This document shows positions 9,022-17,422 of a stretch of 64,000 nt of DNA, in pieces. Origin of the DNA: Gloeotrichia echinulata CP02 (GTDB lineage: Bacteria > Cyanobacteriota > Cyanobacteriia > Cyanobacteriales > Nostocaceae); assembly GCA_038087035.1 (NCBI GenBank), contig CP051187.1, forward strand, positions 6,020,001-6,084,000. Reading direction: 5' to 3'. A program made the position numbers and the translations under genes. Numbering within the stretch: the stretch's first letter is position 1; every line of letters begins with the position of its first letter. Under the pieces are notes generated by a model. The model worked only from the letters and a program-made list of their open reading frames with translations. It ran no database searches and was not told the DNA's origin.

Positions 9022-9779
9022 ATCGGAACTATGCTCTTATTGGCGTTGAAGGTCCTCATGATGTTGCATTTGTAGGCAAAGTTCTTAAACTTCTTGGGTT
9101 CAAAAAATTTAACGGGGAGGAACGAGCTTTAGATCCATTTTGGAAAAAATTTATTCCTACATATCCAAAAACAGGGGGGAATCTATACGCAAGATTAGAT
9201 ATGCCCTCTATTTTTGTGACAGATACTCTCTCAGTTGCAATATATGCAGGTGGTGGAAGCAGTTTAGCTGAACGTCTATCTGCGATTCTTGCAAATCATG
9301 CACCATACCAAAAACAAATTCTTGCATTTGGAATTATTGCCGATGCTGATAATGATTTGCCGAGGAATATTGTTGAAAAATATAAAAAGACATTTCAAGT
9401 TTATTTTCCTGGATTTCCAACAGTAGGAGGAAGTATAGATTTAGGGTCTCCTCGGACAGGTATTTATGTACTTCCAGATAATACACAGCAAGGTGTACTT
9501 GAAACTATTCTTTGCACTTGTGGAAATTATGTTTATCCTCTCCATATGAACCAAGCTTCCTCCTATTTAGCTGCATTTAGTGACGAATACAAGCGTGATT
9601 GGAAGCCTTTTGATCATAGGAAAGCTTTAATAGCTACAGTGGTTAGTATCCTCAAACCAGGTAAGACTAACACGGTGAGTATTGAAGACAATGACTGGGT
9701 AAGCATTGACACTCAAAGCAATGTAGCTGCGCTTGCAAGTTTTGTGGACTTTATACAGGAGCTTTTAAATTTAAATTAA
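9018..9779 (+). CDS. TOPRIM-like DUF3226 family protein
   Basis: A 253-residue partner of the preceding ATPase. The N-terminal IGVEGPHDVAFVGKVLKLLGF gives the TOPRIM glutamate (about residue 11) and aspartate, and FGIIADADND gives a second acidic cluster (about 109 and 111). These match the metal-binding motifs of TOPRIM/OLD nucleases and the DUF3226 group. I start it at GTG 9018, where GTGA overlaps the ATPase stop and an AGGAGG lies seven bases upstream; TTG at 9015 is the alternative. No DNA-binding domain is evident. It may cut or nick nucleic acid when the ATPase senses a trigger, but that is not shown by sequence. Confidence 0.75.
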   Translation: MNRNYALIGVEGPHDVAFVGKVLKLLGFKKFNGEERALDPFWKKFIPTYPKTGGNLYARLDMPSIFVTDTLSVAIYAGGGSSLAERLSAILANHAPYQKQILAFGIIADADNDLPRNIVEKYKKTFQVYFPGFPTVGGSIDLGSPRTGIYVLPDNTQQGVLETILCTCGNYVYPLHMNQASSYLAAFSDEYKRDWKPFDHRKALIATVVSILKPGKTNTVSIEDNDWVSIDTQSNVAALASFVDFIQELLNLN

Positions 9780-10041
9780 GCTTCAATAGTGTCTACATCT
9801 TCTAACAAATCTATTTCTCCTGAAGATGTGGCAATAAGTAGGTCGGCGCAAATAAACCGTACGGTCGAGGGTCGTCATTTGTCCTTTGTCATTGGTCATT
9901 GGTAAGAGTTTCAGGCTTGTTTACTTTTCTTAACATAGTTTTGTTTATTTCTGCCTACTTACTTATCATTAGATCTCTGACACCAACCCATCACAAAGAC
10001 GCAGAAAACACTCTCTGCGCCTCTGCGTGAAATAATCTTAC
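9780..10041. other. Gap with a MITE between the TOPRIM gene and secA
   Basis: The gap holds a repeat element at 9835-9961 and, near secA, a segment resembling a repeat (CGCAGAAAACACTCTCTGCG, an imperfect hairpin at about 10002-10021) that could terminate secA transcription. No gene is seen. Confidence 0.5.
9835..9961. repeat. MITE with TAAGTAGG termini
   Basis: The left end reads TAAGTAGGTCGGCGCAAATA and the right end, inverted, TAAGTAGGCAGAAATAAAC. The interior has GTCATTTGTCCTTTGTCATT heptamer-like repeats. It contains no open frame. Confidence 0.65.
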
Positions 10042-12834
10042 CTACACCATTTCAGAGGAAGTTTCCACCATCGACTGCGGCTGGGGCTGGAACATGAACA
10101 GAGAGTATACCACATCTCGGCGAATATTCACCATCATATCCAAGAACAATTCATATCCCTCGCTCTTGTACTCAATCAGCGGGTCTTTTTGTCCATAACC
10201 GCGCAACCCTACAGATTCGCGCAAGGCGTCCATTTGCTGTAGGTGTTCTCGCCACAGGGTATCAATCCGTTGCAAGATAAAGAAGCGTTCGGCTTGGCGC
10301 ATTAACCCAGGCTGAATTTGGTCGATTTGGGCTTCCTTGATGTCGTAGGCTATCCGCACCTGTTCATGGAGAAAGGCTTTAATCTCCCCTACAGACATAT
10401 CCTCTAATTGATTGGGCTGCAAGTCAGCCAGCAGATAAACAAATTCCTTGACCTTATCCGCCAACTTGTCTAACTCCCACTCTTCCGAGGGTAGGTCTAC
10501 GTTGATGTAGTAATCAACGATTTCACCCATTGTTTTTTCGGCGTAGGTAATTACCTGTTCCTTCAAGTCTTGACCTTCTAGCACCCGACGGCGTTCGGCG
10601 TAGATGGCGCGACGTTGGTTATTCATTACCTCGTCGTACTCAAATACCTGTTTGCGGGTATCATAGTAGTAGGTTTCGACTTTTTTCTGGGCGCCTTCCA
10701 AACTGCGGGTGAGCATCCCCGATTCGATAGGCATATCTTCTTCCACTTGGAAAGCATTCATTAACCCAGCGACGCGATCGCCCCCAAAAATCCGCAGTAA
10801 GTTATCCTCTAAACTGAGGAAAAATCTCGTTGAACCGGGGTCTCCTTGTCTTCCCGCACGTCCCCGCAACTGGTTATCTATCCGTCGTGATTCATGGCGT
10901 TCTGTACCAATCACGTGCAAACCGCCGATTTGGACAACTTCATCGTGTTCGCGGGTGGTAAATTGTTCGTACTCATGCTTAATCCGGTTGTAAGCAGCCC
11001 GTAATTTTTGAATGACCGGATCATTGATAGGAGCTTTTTCCGCTGCCACAGCTACCTTTTCTTCGGCTTCCAATTCTGGTAAACTGCGATCGCCATATTC
11101 CTTCACAGCCAAATCTACAGCTTCTTTGAGTTGTTGTTCAGCCTCTTTACTCAACTGAGTGGGGAAAATTTCTGGAGAAGCCCGCCAAGTTTTGATTTTT
11201 CTCCCAGGAACGAAGCCTTGACCACCACCAGATCCACTAGGTAGACCCGCAGCCCTTTGGATACCAAAGCTATCTTCATCTTCCGGTTGAACAATCCGAG
11301 GCATAAAGAATTCCCGCAGCTTCAGGCGGGACATATACTCGGAGTTACCACCCAAAATAATATCCGTACCTCTACCAGCCATGTTAGTCGCGATAGTTAC
11401 AGCACCCTTGCGTCCAGCTTGGGCGACAATTTCTGCTTCCCGTTCCACATTTTCTGGTCTGGCGTTGAGCAATTCATGGGGAATCTGCAATTCCTTGAGT
11501 AGACGGCTGAGATATTCAGATTTTTCCACACTGGTTGTCCCCACCAGGACTGGTCTACCGAGTTCGTGCATTTCGGCACATTCTTTGGCGATCGCCCCCC
11601 ACTTACCAGCTTCAGTCTTAAACACCATATCAGACAAATCTTGGCGTTTTCTGATTCTGTTGGTGGGAATTACAGCCACTTCCAGCTTATAGATTTTTTC
11701 AAATTCTGGTTCTTCAGTTTTTGCCGTTCCCGTCATCCCACCGAGTTTAGGATAAAGCAAAAACAGGTTTTGATAGGTAATTGTCGCCAGAGTTTGGGTT
11801 TCCGGCTGAATATCTACATGTTCTTTAGCTTCTATCGCTTGGTGTAAGCCATCACTCCAACGCCGTCCCGGTAACACCCGACCGGTAAACTCATCCACAA
11901 TTACCACTTCCCCATTGCGGACGATATAGTTAACGTCCTTGAGGAACAATTCTTTAGCTTTAATCGCATTAAAAACGAAGTGCGCCCAGGGATCTTCCGG
12001 GTCAAACAAATCTGTCACGCCCAAAAGTTCTTCTGATTGAGCAAAACCTTCATCTGACAGTAGCACATTTCGCGCTTTTTCATCCACCTCGTAATGCTCA
12101 TCTTTTTGCAGTCGGAAAGCAATCTCCGCTGCTTGCAGATATTTTTCCGTAGGTCTTTCCACCTGTCCAGAAATAATCAGCGGTGTTCGGGCTTCATCAA
12201 CCAAAATCGAGTCTACTTCGTCAATTACACAGTAATTGAAGGGGCGTTGTACCACATCAGCCATTGATGTAGCCATATTATCCCGCAAGTAATCAAAACC
12301 TATTTCACTGTTAGTGACATAAGTAATATCACACTCGTAATTTTTCTGACGTTCACTGGGAATCATGCTTGACTGAATTAGCCCCACACTCAACCCCAGG
12401 AAACGATGTACCTGTCCCATCCATTCCGCGTCCCGACGAGCCAGGTAATCGTTTACCGTAATTACGTGTACACCTTTACCAGTCAGAGCATTTAAATAAC
12501 TCGGTAAAGTTGCCACCAGGGTTTTACCCTCCCCGGTTTTCATTTCCGCAATTTGCCCACTGTGCAGAATGATACCACCCAACAGTTGAACATCAAAGTG
12601 GCGCAAGCCCAAGACACGCCGTCCAGCTTCCCGGACAACAGCAAAAGCCTCTGGTAATATATCATCCAGAGTTTCGCCCTTAGCTAGCCGCTGTTTAAAT
12701 TCTACTGTTTTACCTTTTAACTCTTCATCGGAAAGGGCTTTAATTTCTTCCTCTAAGAGGTCAATTTCCGTAATGTAAGGTTGGTATTTTTTAAGTTTAC
12801 GAGCGTTGGGGTCGCCCAACAAAGTTTTTAGCAT
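10042..12834 (-). CDS. secA: Preprotein translocase ATPase SecA
   Basis: A 930-residue motor that drives preproteins through SecYEG in the plasma and thylakoid membranes. The sequence shows the DEAD motor with TGEGKT at 100-105, the LIDEVDS-type Walker B region near 205-220, the GGMTGTAKTE and TNMAGRGTDI motifs, HESRRIDNQLRGRAGRQGDPG, and the helical scaffold/wing domains to the C-terminus. A Gly-rich insertion (PSGSGGGQG region, about 535-590) is typical of cyanobacterial and plastid SecA. The C-terminal zinc/SecB-binding tail is absent, as is normal here. Its promoter region is the gap 12835-13521. The gene is intact. Confidence 0.98.
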   Translation of the reverse strand: MLKTLLGDPNARKLKKYQPYITEIDLLEEEIKALSDEELKGKTVEFKQRLAKGETLDDILPEAFAVVREAGRRVLGLRHFDVQLLGGIILHSGQIAEMKTGEGKTLVATLPSYLNALTGKGVHVITVNDYLARRDAEWMGQVHRFLGLSVGLIQSSMIPSERQKNYECDITYVTNSEIGFDYLRDNMATSMADVVQRPFNYCVIDEVDSILVDEARTPLIISGQVERPTEKYLQAAEIAFRLQKDEHYEVDEKARNVLLSDEGFAQSEELLGVTDLFDPEDPWAHFVFNAIKAKELFLKDVNYIVRNGEVVIVDEFTGRVLPGRRWSDGLHQAIEAKEHVDIQPETQTLATITYQNLFLLYPKLGGMTGTAKTEEPEFEKIYKLEVAVIPTNRIRKRQDLSDMVFKTEAGKWGAIAKECAEMHELGRPVLVGTTSVEKSEYLSRLLKELQIPHELLNARPENVEREAEIVAQAGRKGAVTIATNMAGRGTDIILGGNSEYMSRLKLREFFMPRIVQPEDEDSFGIQRAAGLPSGSGGGQGFVPGRKIKTWRASPEIFPTQLSKEAEQQLKEAVDLAVKEYGDRSLPELEAEEKVAVAAEKAPINDPVIQKLRAAYNRIKHEYEQFTTREHDEVVQIGGLHVIGTERHESRRIDNQLRGRAGRQGDPGSTRFFLSLEDNLLRIFGGDRVAGLMNAFQVEEDMPIESGMLTRSLEGAQKKVETYYYDTRKQVFEYDEVMNNQRRAIYAERRRVLEGQDLKEQVITYAEKTMGEIVDYYINVDLPSEEWELDKLADKVKEFVYLLADLQPNQLEDMSVGEIKAFLHEQVRIAYDIKEAQIDQIQPGLMRQAERFFILQRIDTLWREHLQQMDALRESVGLRGYGQKDPLIEYKSEGYELFLDMMVNIRRDVVYSLFMFQPQPQSMVETSSEMV

Positions 12835-13521
12835 GGCAGGTTATGGCACTCAATCAAGGGGGATGGGAATTAAAATTTTGACATATATTATAAAAATGTA
12901 ACCGTTCATAGAAATCTGGACAAAGCTACCCAAGGATAGACAATACTAGACAACTACGTTTGTAATCAAAGTCCAAAGTCCTAAAACTACAGGGATAAAC
13001 GGCAATCCCTCTATCCCCTCAAACAAATTGGGGATTACAATTCTTGCTGGATTAAGCCTATGGATTCAACTGTTGAAGTTGTCTTGGCTAAAAAATAGAT
13101 AAAGTACTGCTTACCATCCGATTTGACGGCGGCTTTACCTACTCTCAGAATATCAGAATACGGTTAGCGTGAGCAAATACTCCCCATTTTTGTCCAGTAA
13201 TGTCTACATGTGGGTAGTAATTAAGTTACAGTTCCTCACCCAATCCAGCCGTCTTAGTTCTGAATGGGTGTGGAATGAGATTTAACTTAAAAACAGCAAA
13301 AAAGCTAGCCAGCCAGGCTACTAAATAATTGCTTTTATCTGATCTTTAATATATTGACCTTCTTTATAGTATCATTTTGCCCCGATCTGGGAGGAGGGGG
13401 ATGGGGAGCATAATTTTTCACTACTCCCTTATCGCCCTTCCCATTCAGATGCGGTAAAAAATTATAATATCGCACGGTGTAGTAGCACAGCAATGTTCCC
13501 TACGGGTGTATTTCCCGCTCC
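12835..13521. other. Intergenic region between secA and the cytochrome gene
   Basis: No coding frame is supported. The stretch must hold the secA promoter, but I see no clear -35/-10 pair. A conspicuous structured block lies at 13232-13320: TTCCTCACCCA pairs imperfectly with TGGGTGTGGAA, and a small stem TAGCCAGCCAGGCTA follows. This could be a small RNA or leader. The rest, including the GGGAGGAGGGGGATGGGG stretch near 13390, looks like repeat debris. Confidence 0.45.
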
Positions 13522-14055
13522 TCACTCCCACTCTCGGCTCAGACGACGGAAATTAAAGTCACTTGCACTAGGATGACAGGTAACACAGCCGCTAGCCTGT
13601 ACCGGACGTGGTAACTTGACCCCAGGATGCAAAGCTTGAAAATAACGTGAATTATGGAGACGATAGGGTATTTCTTCGTCTTGGCGCAGGGAACGAGAGA
13701 AAGTTGAAAGATATTTCCACACCAAAATACGCGGTGGATCAACTAAAGGCTTGAGTTGTACACCGTAGTGCTGGGAGTCTTGGAGGATATTTTTCCAAGT
13801 TTGGGTGGGAAAAACTGCAGGTGGTAAGGCGATGTGACAAGTGGCACAGTTTTCTAAATACAGTTCTTGTCCAAATTGGTATTGTGCAGGGACGACATCA
13901 ACGGTGCCAACTTCCGAGGTGGGAGTAGCACCTTGGACATTGCTAGCCATAGCCAGAAGCCAGCCCATAGCCAGACTCCAAGCCAAAATGACCAAAAGTA
14001 AACCCAAGGGACGGCGTTTAAGTTTGCGGGTGGGACGCTTAACAAGATTTGACAT
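13522..14055 (-). CDS. Diheme cytochrome c
   Basis: A 177-residue electron carrier anchored in, or exported across, a membrane. A basic N-terminus (about 1-16) and a hydrophobic segment (17-38) form a signal peptide or anchor. Two heme c sites follow: CATCH at 70-74 and CVTCH at 157-161. Between them lie Met and His candidates for the sixth ligands. The sequence resembles the small diheme cytochrome c group of cyanobacteria. It has no redox neighbour in this window. The stop lies just inside a gap bordering secA, and the start is followed upstream by a MITE at 14087. Confidence 0.88.
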   Translation of the reverse strand: MSNLVKRPTRKLKRRPLGLLLVILAWSLAMGWLLAMASNVQGATPTSEVGTVDVVPAQYQFGQELYLENCATCHIALPPAVFPTQTWKNILQDSQHYGVQLKPLVDPPRILVWKYLSTFSRSLRQDEEIPYRLHNSRYFQALHPGVKLPRPVQASGCVTCHPSASDFNFRRLSREWE

Positions 14056-14086
14056 TCCTCACATTCCCAGATATTTAGATGTGGCG

Positions 14087-14198
14087 CTAGTACTCTGTCA
14101 AGATAAAAATGATGGACTGTAGTGCGGGCATCTTGCCCGCGTGAGCGAGACGCTCACACTACCAAAAATCCCTCAAAACAAAATTGACAGACTACTAG
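14087..14198. repeat. 112-bp MITE, CTAGTACTCTGTCAAG family (copy 2)
   Basis: The element is near-identical to the copy at 722-833, with CTAG at both ends. It sits upstream of the diheme cytochrome gene, within about 32 bases of its start, so it may have displaced or supplied part of that promoter. Confidence 0.9.
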
Positions 14199-14256
14199 TA
14201 GCTAATCATAGGACTTACGCAGCGTTGGTGATGTTGCGGGGTTTGCGTAAGTTGTA

Positions 14257-14361
14257 ATATAGCGATTCTCAGTTGGATGCAATACAAAATTATATCGTCG
14301 CGTTCCGGGAACAGTGCGGTGCCCTTAAGAGTGTATTGGACTCAACCGATAACCGCTATAT
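14257..14361. repeat. MITE with about 30-bp ATATAGCG inverted ends
   Basis: The left end ATATAGCGATTCTCAGTTGG and the inverted right end ATATAGCGGTTATCGGTTGA match with a few differences over about 30 bases, including CAATACA at the inner edge. The interior is non-coding. A half-site, TATAGCGGTTATCG, recurs near 56742. Confidence 0.7.
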
Positions 14362-14508
14362 TGAGCTATAAAGCATTTAAAAATAAGTATTAATACTTGC
14401 AAATAAGTATTATAAATTACATTAATAATATGTATTACATTATAATATGGACATATACAATTTAAATCTATTTCAGTAGAATTACTAACTTAAAACGTAA
14501 ATATTACC
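14362..14508. other. AT-rich stretch with AAATAAGTATTA repeats
   Basis: A very A+T-rich tract carries repeated AATAAGTATTA/TATTACAT motifs before the accessory cluster. It could contain the cluster promoter, but no box stands out. The base composition contrasts with the flanking genes. Confidence 0.4.
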
Positions 14509-14649
14509 TTGAAAGGTATCCAATCTTTTGGAACAGGGTCGCATATAACGTCTAAAAGCCTCGCCGAAGCCACCATAAGTGCTTTACAACAACGCTTAAA
14601 CTCGCTGATAAACCCGGATGGTCTGGAAAACTATGCTACTTGGTATTGA
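14509..14649 (+). pseudogene. Possible 46-codon gene fragment before the Hsp70 remnant
   Basis: A frame opening at TTG 14509 gives a 46-residue peptide containing ITSKSLAEATISALQQRLNS and ending ENYATWY. Its stop overlaps the start of the Hsp70-like fragment (ATG 14633). That close overlap suggests two translationally coupled genes in the ancestor. I do not recognise the peptide; it may be a small intact protein or the tail of a longer one. Confidence 0.3.
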
Positions 14650-14722
14650 TTTTGGCACTTGTAACTCCAGCGCTGCGCTGATGTTAAATGGCACAATCAA
14701 GCTGGTGAAGGAACCTGTTTAG
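14633..14722 (+). pseudogene. Truncated Hsp70-family N-terminus
   Basis: A 29-residue frame begins MLLGIDFGTCNSSAALM and ends in VKEPV. GIDFGTxNS is the phosphate-1 loop of Hsp70/DnaK ATPases. The frame is cut by a MITE whose TAGGACTTACGCA terminus supplies the stop codon (14720-14722). Nothing past the MITE continues the protein, so this is a broken gene. It differs from the intact Hsp70 at 15624, whose loop reads AIDFGTARSG, so it represents a second, more DnaK-like Hsp70 lost from this locus. Confidence 0.7.
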
Positions 14723-14918
14723 GACTTACGCACTGTACAAATTGATTATCTTGTGAATCAACGAAAATACGTCGTTTCAGGCTTTCATGAATCATCCCTA
14801 GATAAATAGCGTAGGCGTAGCCCAACCCAGGCATCGCCTAAAAGGGGTCGAAAAATCAAGGTTTAATGGCTGGAATCCATAATACATATTTTGGTTTATT
14901 TGTCAATGCGTAAGTCCT
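14720..14918. repeat. MITE with TAGGACTTACGCA termini (copy 1)
   Basis: A 199-bp element bounded by AGGACTTACGCA and the inverse TGCGTAAGTCCT. The interior has short repeats such as GCGTAGGCGTAGCCC, typical of Nostoc dispersed repeats. A relative lies at 32603-32761, and partial ends occur at about 713 and 14212. It truncates the Hsp70 fragment and ends just 22 bases before the vWA gene. Confidence 0.75.
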
Positions 14919-14939
14919 GATTTGTTTAGGAGAAAATAA

Positions 14940-15548
14940 ATGAGTGATCGTTTGAGAAACTATGACATTGCCATCTTGCTAGATCGTTCTGGCTCGATGG
15001 TGATTGAGGATTGTCCCAATGGTAAGTCTCGATGGGACTATGCCCGTGAAAATGTTGAAGCTGTAGCCGCCCGTGCCAATAAACTCGACTCCGATGGGAT
15101 TACAGTCGTGGTATTCGGAAGCAAGGTCAAAGTATATGAAAACACCACACCAGCGACAATTCAGCACATCTATGATGAGGTAGAGCCTATAGGAAACACG
15201 GCTACTGATTCAGCATTAGAAGCATTATTAACACCAGAATGGTTTCAAGGGCGCAAGAGTGGAACTCGCAAGCCGTTGATTATTATTGCTTTTACTGATG
15301 GTAAGCCAAACGATCAAGACGCTTTGGAAAAAGTAATTGTTAATGCCGCCAACAATATTGAGCGAGATGAAGATTTGGGTATCTCCTTTGTTCAAGTTGG
15401 ATATGATAAGGGCGCTTCTGAATTCCTGGACTATCTGGATAACAATCTAACTGATAAAACCAAGTTGGATATTGTTAATACTAAATCTATGGAAGAGTTA
15501 GAAGAAATTGGTGTGATTGGGTTACTTAATGCGGCTTTGGATGATTAG
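14940..15548 (+). CDS. von Willebrand factor A domain protein
   Basis: A 202-residue single-domain vWA protein with no signal peptide, so probably cytoplasmic. The MIDAS metal site is complete: DRSGS at 15-19, a Thr in the GNTATDS loop (87 or 89), and Asp in FTDG at about 120. Such domains mediate metal-dependent protein-protein contacts and often partner AAA+ ATPases or chaperones in bacterial clusters. AGGAG lies seven bases before the ATG. It is the first intact gene of a same-strand run that ends at 24299. It resembles the TerY-like stand-alone vWA class, but no tellurite-type partner is present. Confidence 0.85.
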   Translation: MSDRLRNYDIAILLDRSGSMVIEDCPNGKSRWDYARENVEAVAARANKLDSDGITVVVFGSKVKVYENTTPATIQHIYDEVEPIGNTATDSALEALLTPEWFQGRKSGTRKPLIIIAFTDGKPNDQDALEKVIVNAANNIERDEDLGISFVQVGYDKGASEFLDYLDNNLTDKTKLDIVNTKSMEELEEIGVIGLLNAALDD

Positions 15549-15623
15549 GTAAGTCGGTGCATAGTTGGTTTGTCGCTCGATTTGGCTATTTCATGATGAC
15601 ATCATAAAAATGGAGGATAAGAG

Positions 15624-17408
15624 GTGGTCAGTAGCTTCAGTTCACGAGAGAGAAATTATCGAATTGCCATTGCTATCGACTTTGGTACAGCCCGATCCGG
15701 TTATGCCTATCAATTTTTTGAAGACAAAGATGTAAAAGAGCCTATCTTCCGCAATAAATGGCCAGATACCAATGAGTTTTACCCTAAAACTCTGACTGAG
15801 ATTTTATTTCGTCCTGACGGTACTACTGTGGAGGCTTGGGGGCATACTGCAAGGAAAAGATTTACTCAACTAAGGGAAGAAGCTTCGGAGAAGGGTTACA
15901 TCTTTATTGACAATTTCAAGACACTACTCCATGAAGGAAAAGATCGCGATCAAGATGGCCCTTTCATTATGAGGGAAGGTAAGAAATTTTCTGTACTGAG
16001 ATTGATCGCTGAATTTCTCAGGCTAGTTAAAGAAACTGCTCTCAAAGATATTTCAGAAACTCTTGGTGGAGCAGGTTTGTTGGAAGAAAACGAAATTCGC
16101 TGGTGTTTAACTGTCCCAGCAGTTTGGGGAGAAGATAGTAAGCAGATTATGCGTCGTGCAGCCGAATTAGCTGGATTGATTGGGGAAGGAACTCAAGAGG
16201 CAGAAAGATTACTTTTAGTTTTAGAACCAGAAGCGGCTGCGGTTCATTGTCAGCAGGTGATGATGCGGCAAAACGAATCTGCCCTAGAAAATGGCAAAGT
16301 AATCATGATTGTTGATGCGGGTGGAGGAACAGTTGATATTACTGTTCATGAAGTCAAGGGAGGACAGGGCTTAGATGAATTAATTCCCTGCGGGGGAGGA
16401 TTGCATGGTTCTAAGTATGTGGACAAGAGCTTTCGAGAATTCCTGGCTCGAAAGCTATCTGCTGAGGCGATGGATGAATTCCAAGCTCAATGGCCTGTAG
16501 AATATTCCAAGCTCATGAGCGAAACTTGGGAGAATATTAAATGCGGTTATGATGCAACACCTAACTGGAGAACTTCTATCGAGCTTCCGCGTAGGCTGGA
16601 AAAAATTCTTGAGGATAAGTTTCCAGAGATTTTGGAGCAGTTGGCAAATGCTCAAGGTGGCGATAATACGGTAATTCGGCTGACTAACCAAGACATGGAG
16701 GCAATCTTTAACTCTGTCGTCAATCACCTAATTGGTAAGGTCAAAAACCAATTTACTGCCCTGGAAGATCGTCAATGCGACATTCTATTTTTGGTAGGTG
16801 GATTTGCCGGGTCTCCTTTACTCAAGAAACGTATTCAGGAAGAGTTTGGTAGCAGAGTTAAAAGAGTTGTTATTCCTGATCGCCCTGGTGCTGCTGTTCT
16901 TCTCGGTGCAGCTTCTTTTGGGGTAAATCCAGGGGTTGTAATTGCTCGACGATCTAGGCTGACTTATGGCAAAGGCTGTATGATGCCATTTGAAAACGGC
17001 AAAGATCCAGAGGATAAGCGCTTACCAAAAGAGATAGTGAGCAAGATCTATCAGCAAGAAGAATACTGCGATTATTGTAATGGAAGATTTGACATCTTTG
17101 TTGCCGCTGACGATCGCGTTCCCAATGATGCTGTTGTGACTCGCAGCTATCAAATCCCTCCTAATGAGACAGAATTGACGGTAACGTTTCTCTCAACGCC
17201 TAATCCTAGAGTTCGCTACACGGATGAGGAAGGAGTGAGTGAGATTGCTCAAACTGAGTTGCGCTTGCCATTCGCACCTAAAGACAAGTCATCTAAGCTT
17301 ATGGAAATAGAAATGCACTTTGGTCTTTCGGAAGTCGTTGCTTATGCGATCGATCCCATCAGTGGCAATCGAGAAAGATGCAATTTCAGATTTTCTTCTA
17401 GTTACTAA
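15624..17408 (+). CDS. Hsp70-like (HSPA12-type) ATPase
   Basis: A 594-residue actin-fold ATPase related to Hsp70. The phosphate-1 loop AIDFGTARSG is at about 17-26, the phosphate-2 loop VDAGGGTVDI near 230-239, and the adenosine motif LVGGFAGSP near 390. A C-terminal beta-rich segment follows, but it lacks a clear DnaK substrate-binding domain and EEVD tail. Length and the atypical loops match HSPA12-like proteins found in bacteria beside other chaperone-like genes. The start is GTG with GGAGG seven bases upstream. A CxxC (YCDYCNG, about 480) may bind metal. It likely works with the adjoining vWA and coiled-coil proteins; no DnaJ or GrpE lies nearby. Confidence 0.85.
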   Translation: MVSSFSSRERNYRIAIAIDFGTARSGYAYQFFEDKDVKEPIFRNKWPDTNEFYPKTLTEILFRPDGTTVEAWGHTARKRFTQLREEASEKGYIFIDNFKTLLHEGKDRDQDGPFIMREGKKFSVLRLIAEFLRLVKETALKDISETLGGAGLLEENEIRWCLTVPAVWGEDSKQIMRRAAELAGLIGEGTQEAERLLLVLEPEAAAVHCQQVMMRQNESALENGKVIMIVDAGGGTVDITVHEVKGGQGLDELIPCGGGLHGSKYVDKSFREFLARKLSAEAMDEFQAQWPVEYSKLMSETWENIKCGYDATPNWRTSIELPRRLEKILEDKFPEILEQLANAQGGDNTVIRLTNQDMEAIFNSVVNHLIGKVKNQFTALEDRQCDILFLVGGFAGSPLLKKRIQEEFGSRVKRVVIPDRPGAAVLLGAASFGVNPGVVIARRSRLTYGKGCMMPFENGKDPEDKRLPKEIVSKIYQQEEYCDYCNGRFDIFVAADDRVPNDAVVTRSYQIPPNETELTVTFLSTPNPRVRYTDEEGVSEIAQTELRLPFAPKDKSSKLMEIEMHFGLSEVVAYAIDPISGNRERCNFRFSSSY

Positions 17409-17422
17409 TTCAGGAGGGATGT

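Noticed and set aside
10709..11847. Several plus-strand frames of 80-103 residues
   Set aside because: They overlap secA on the opposite strand and show no recognisable family.
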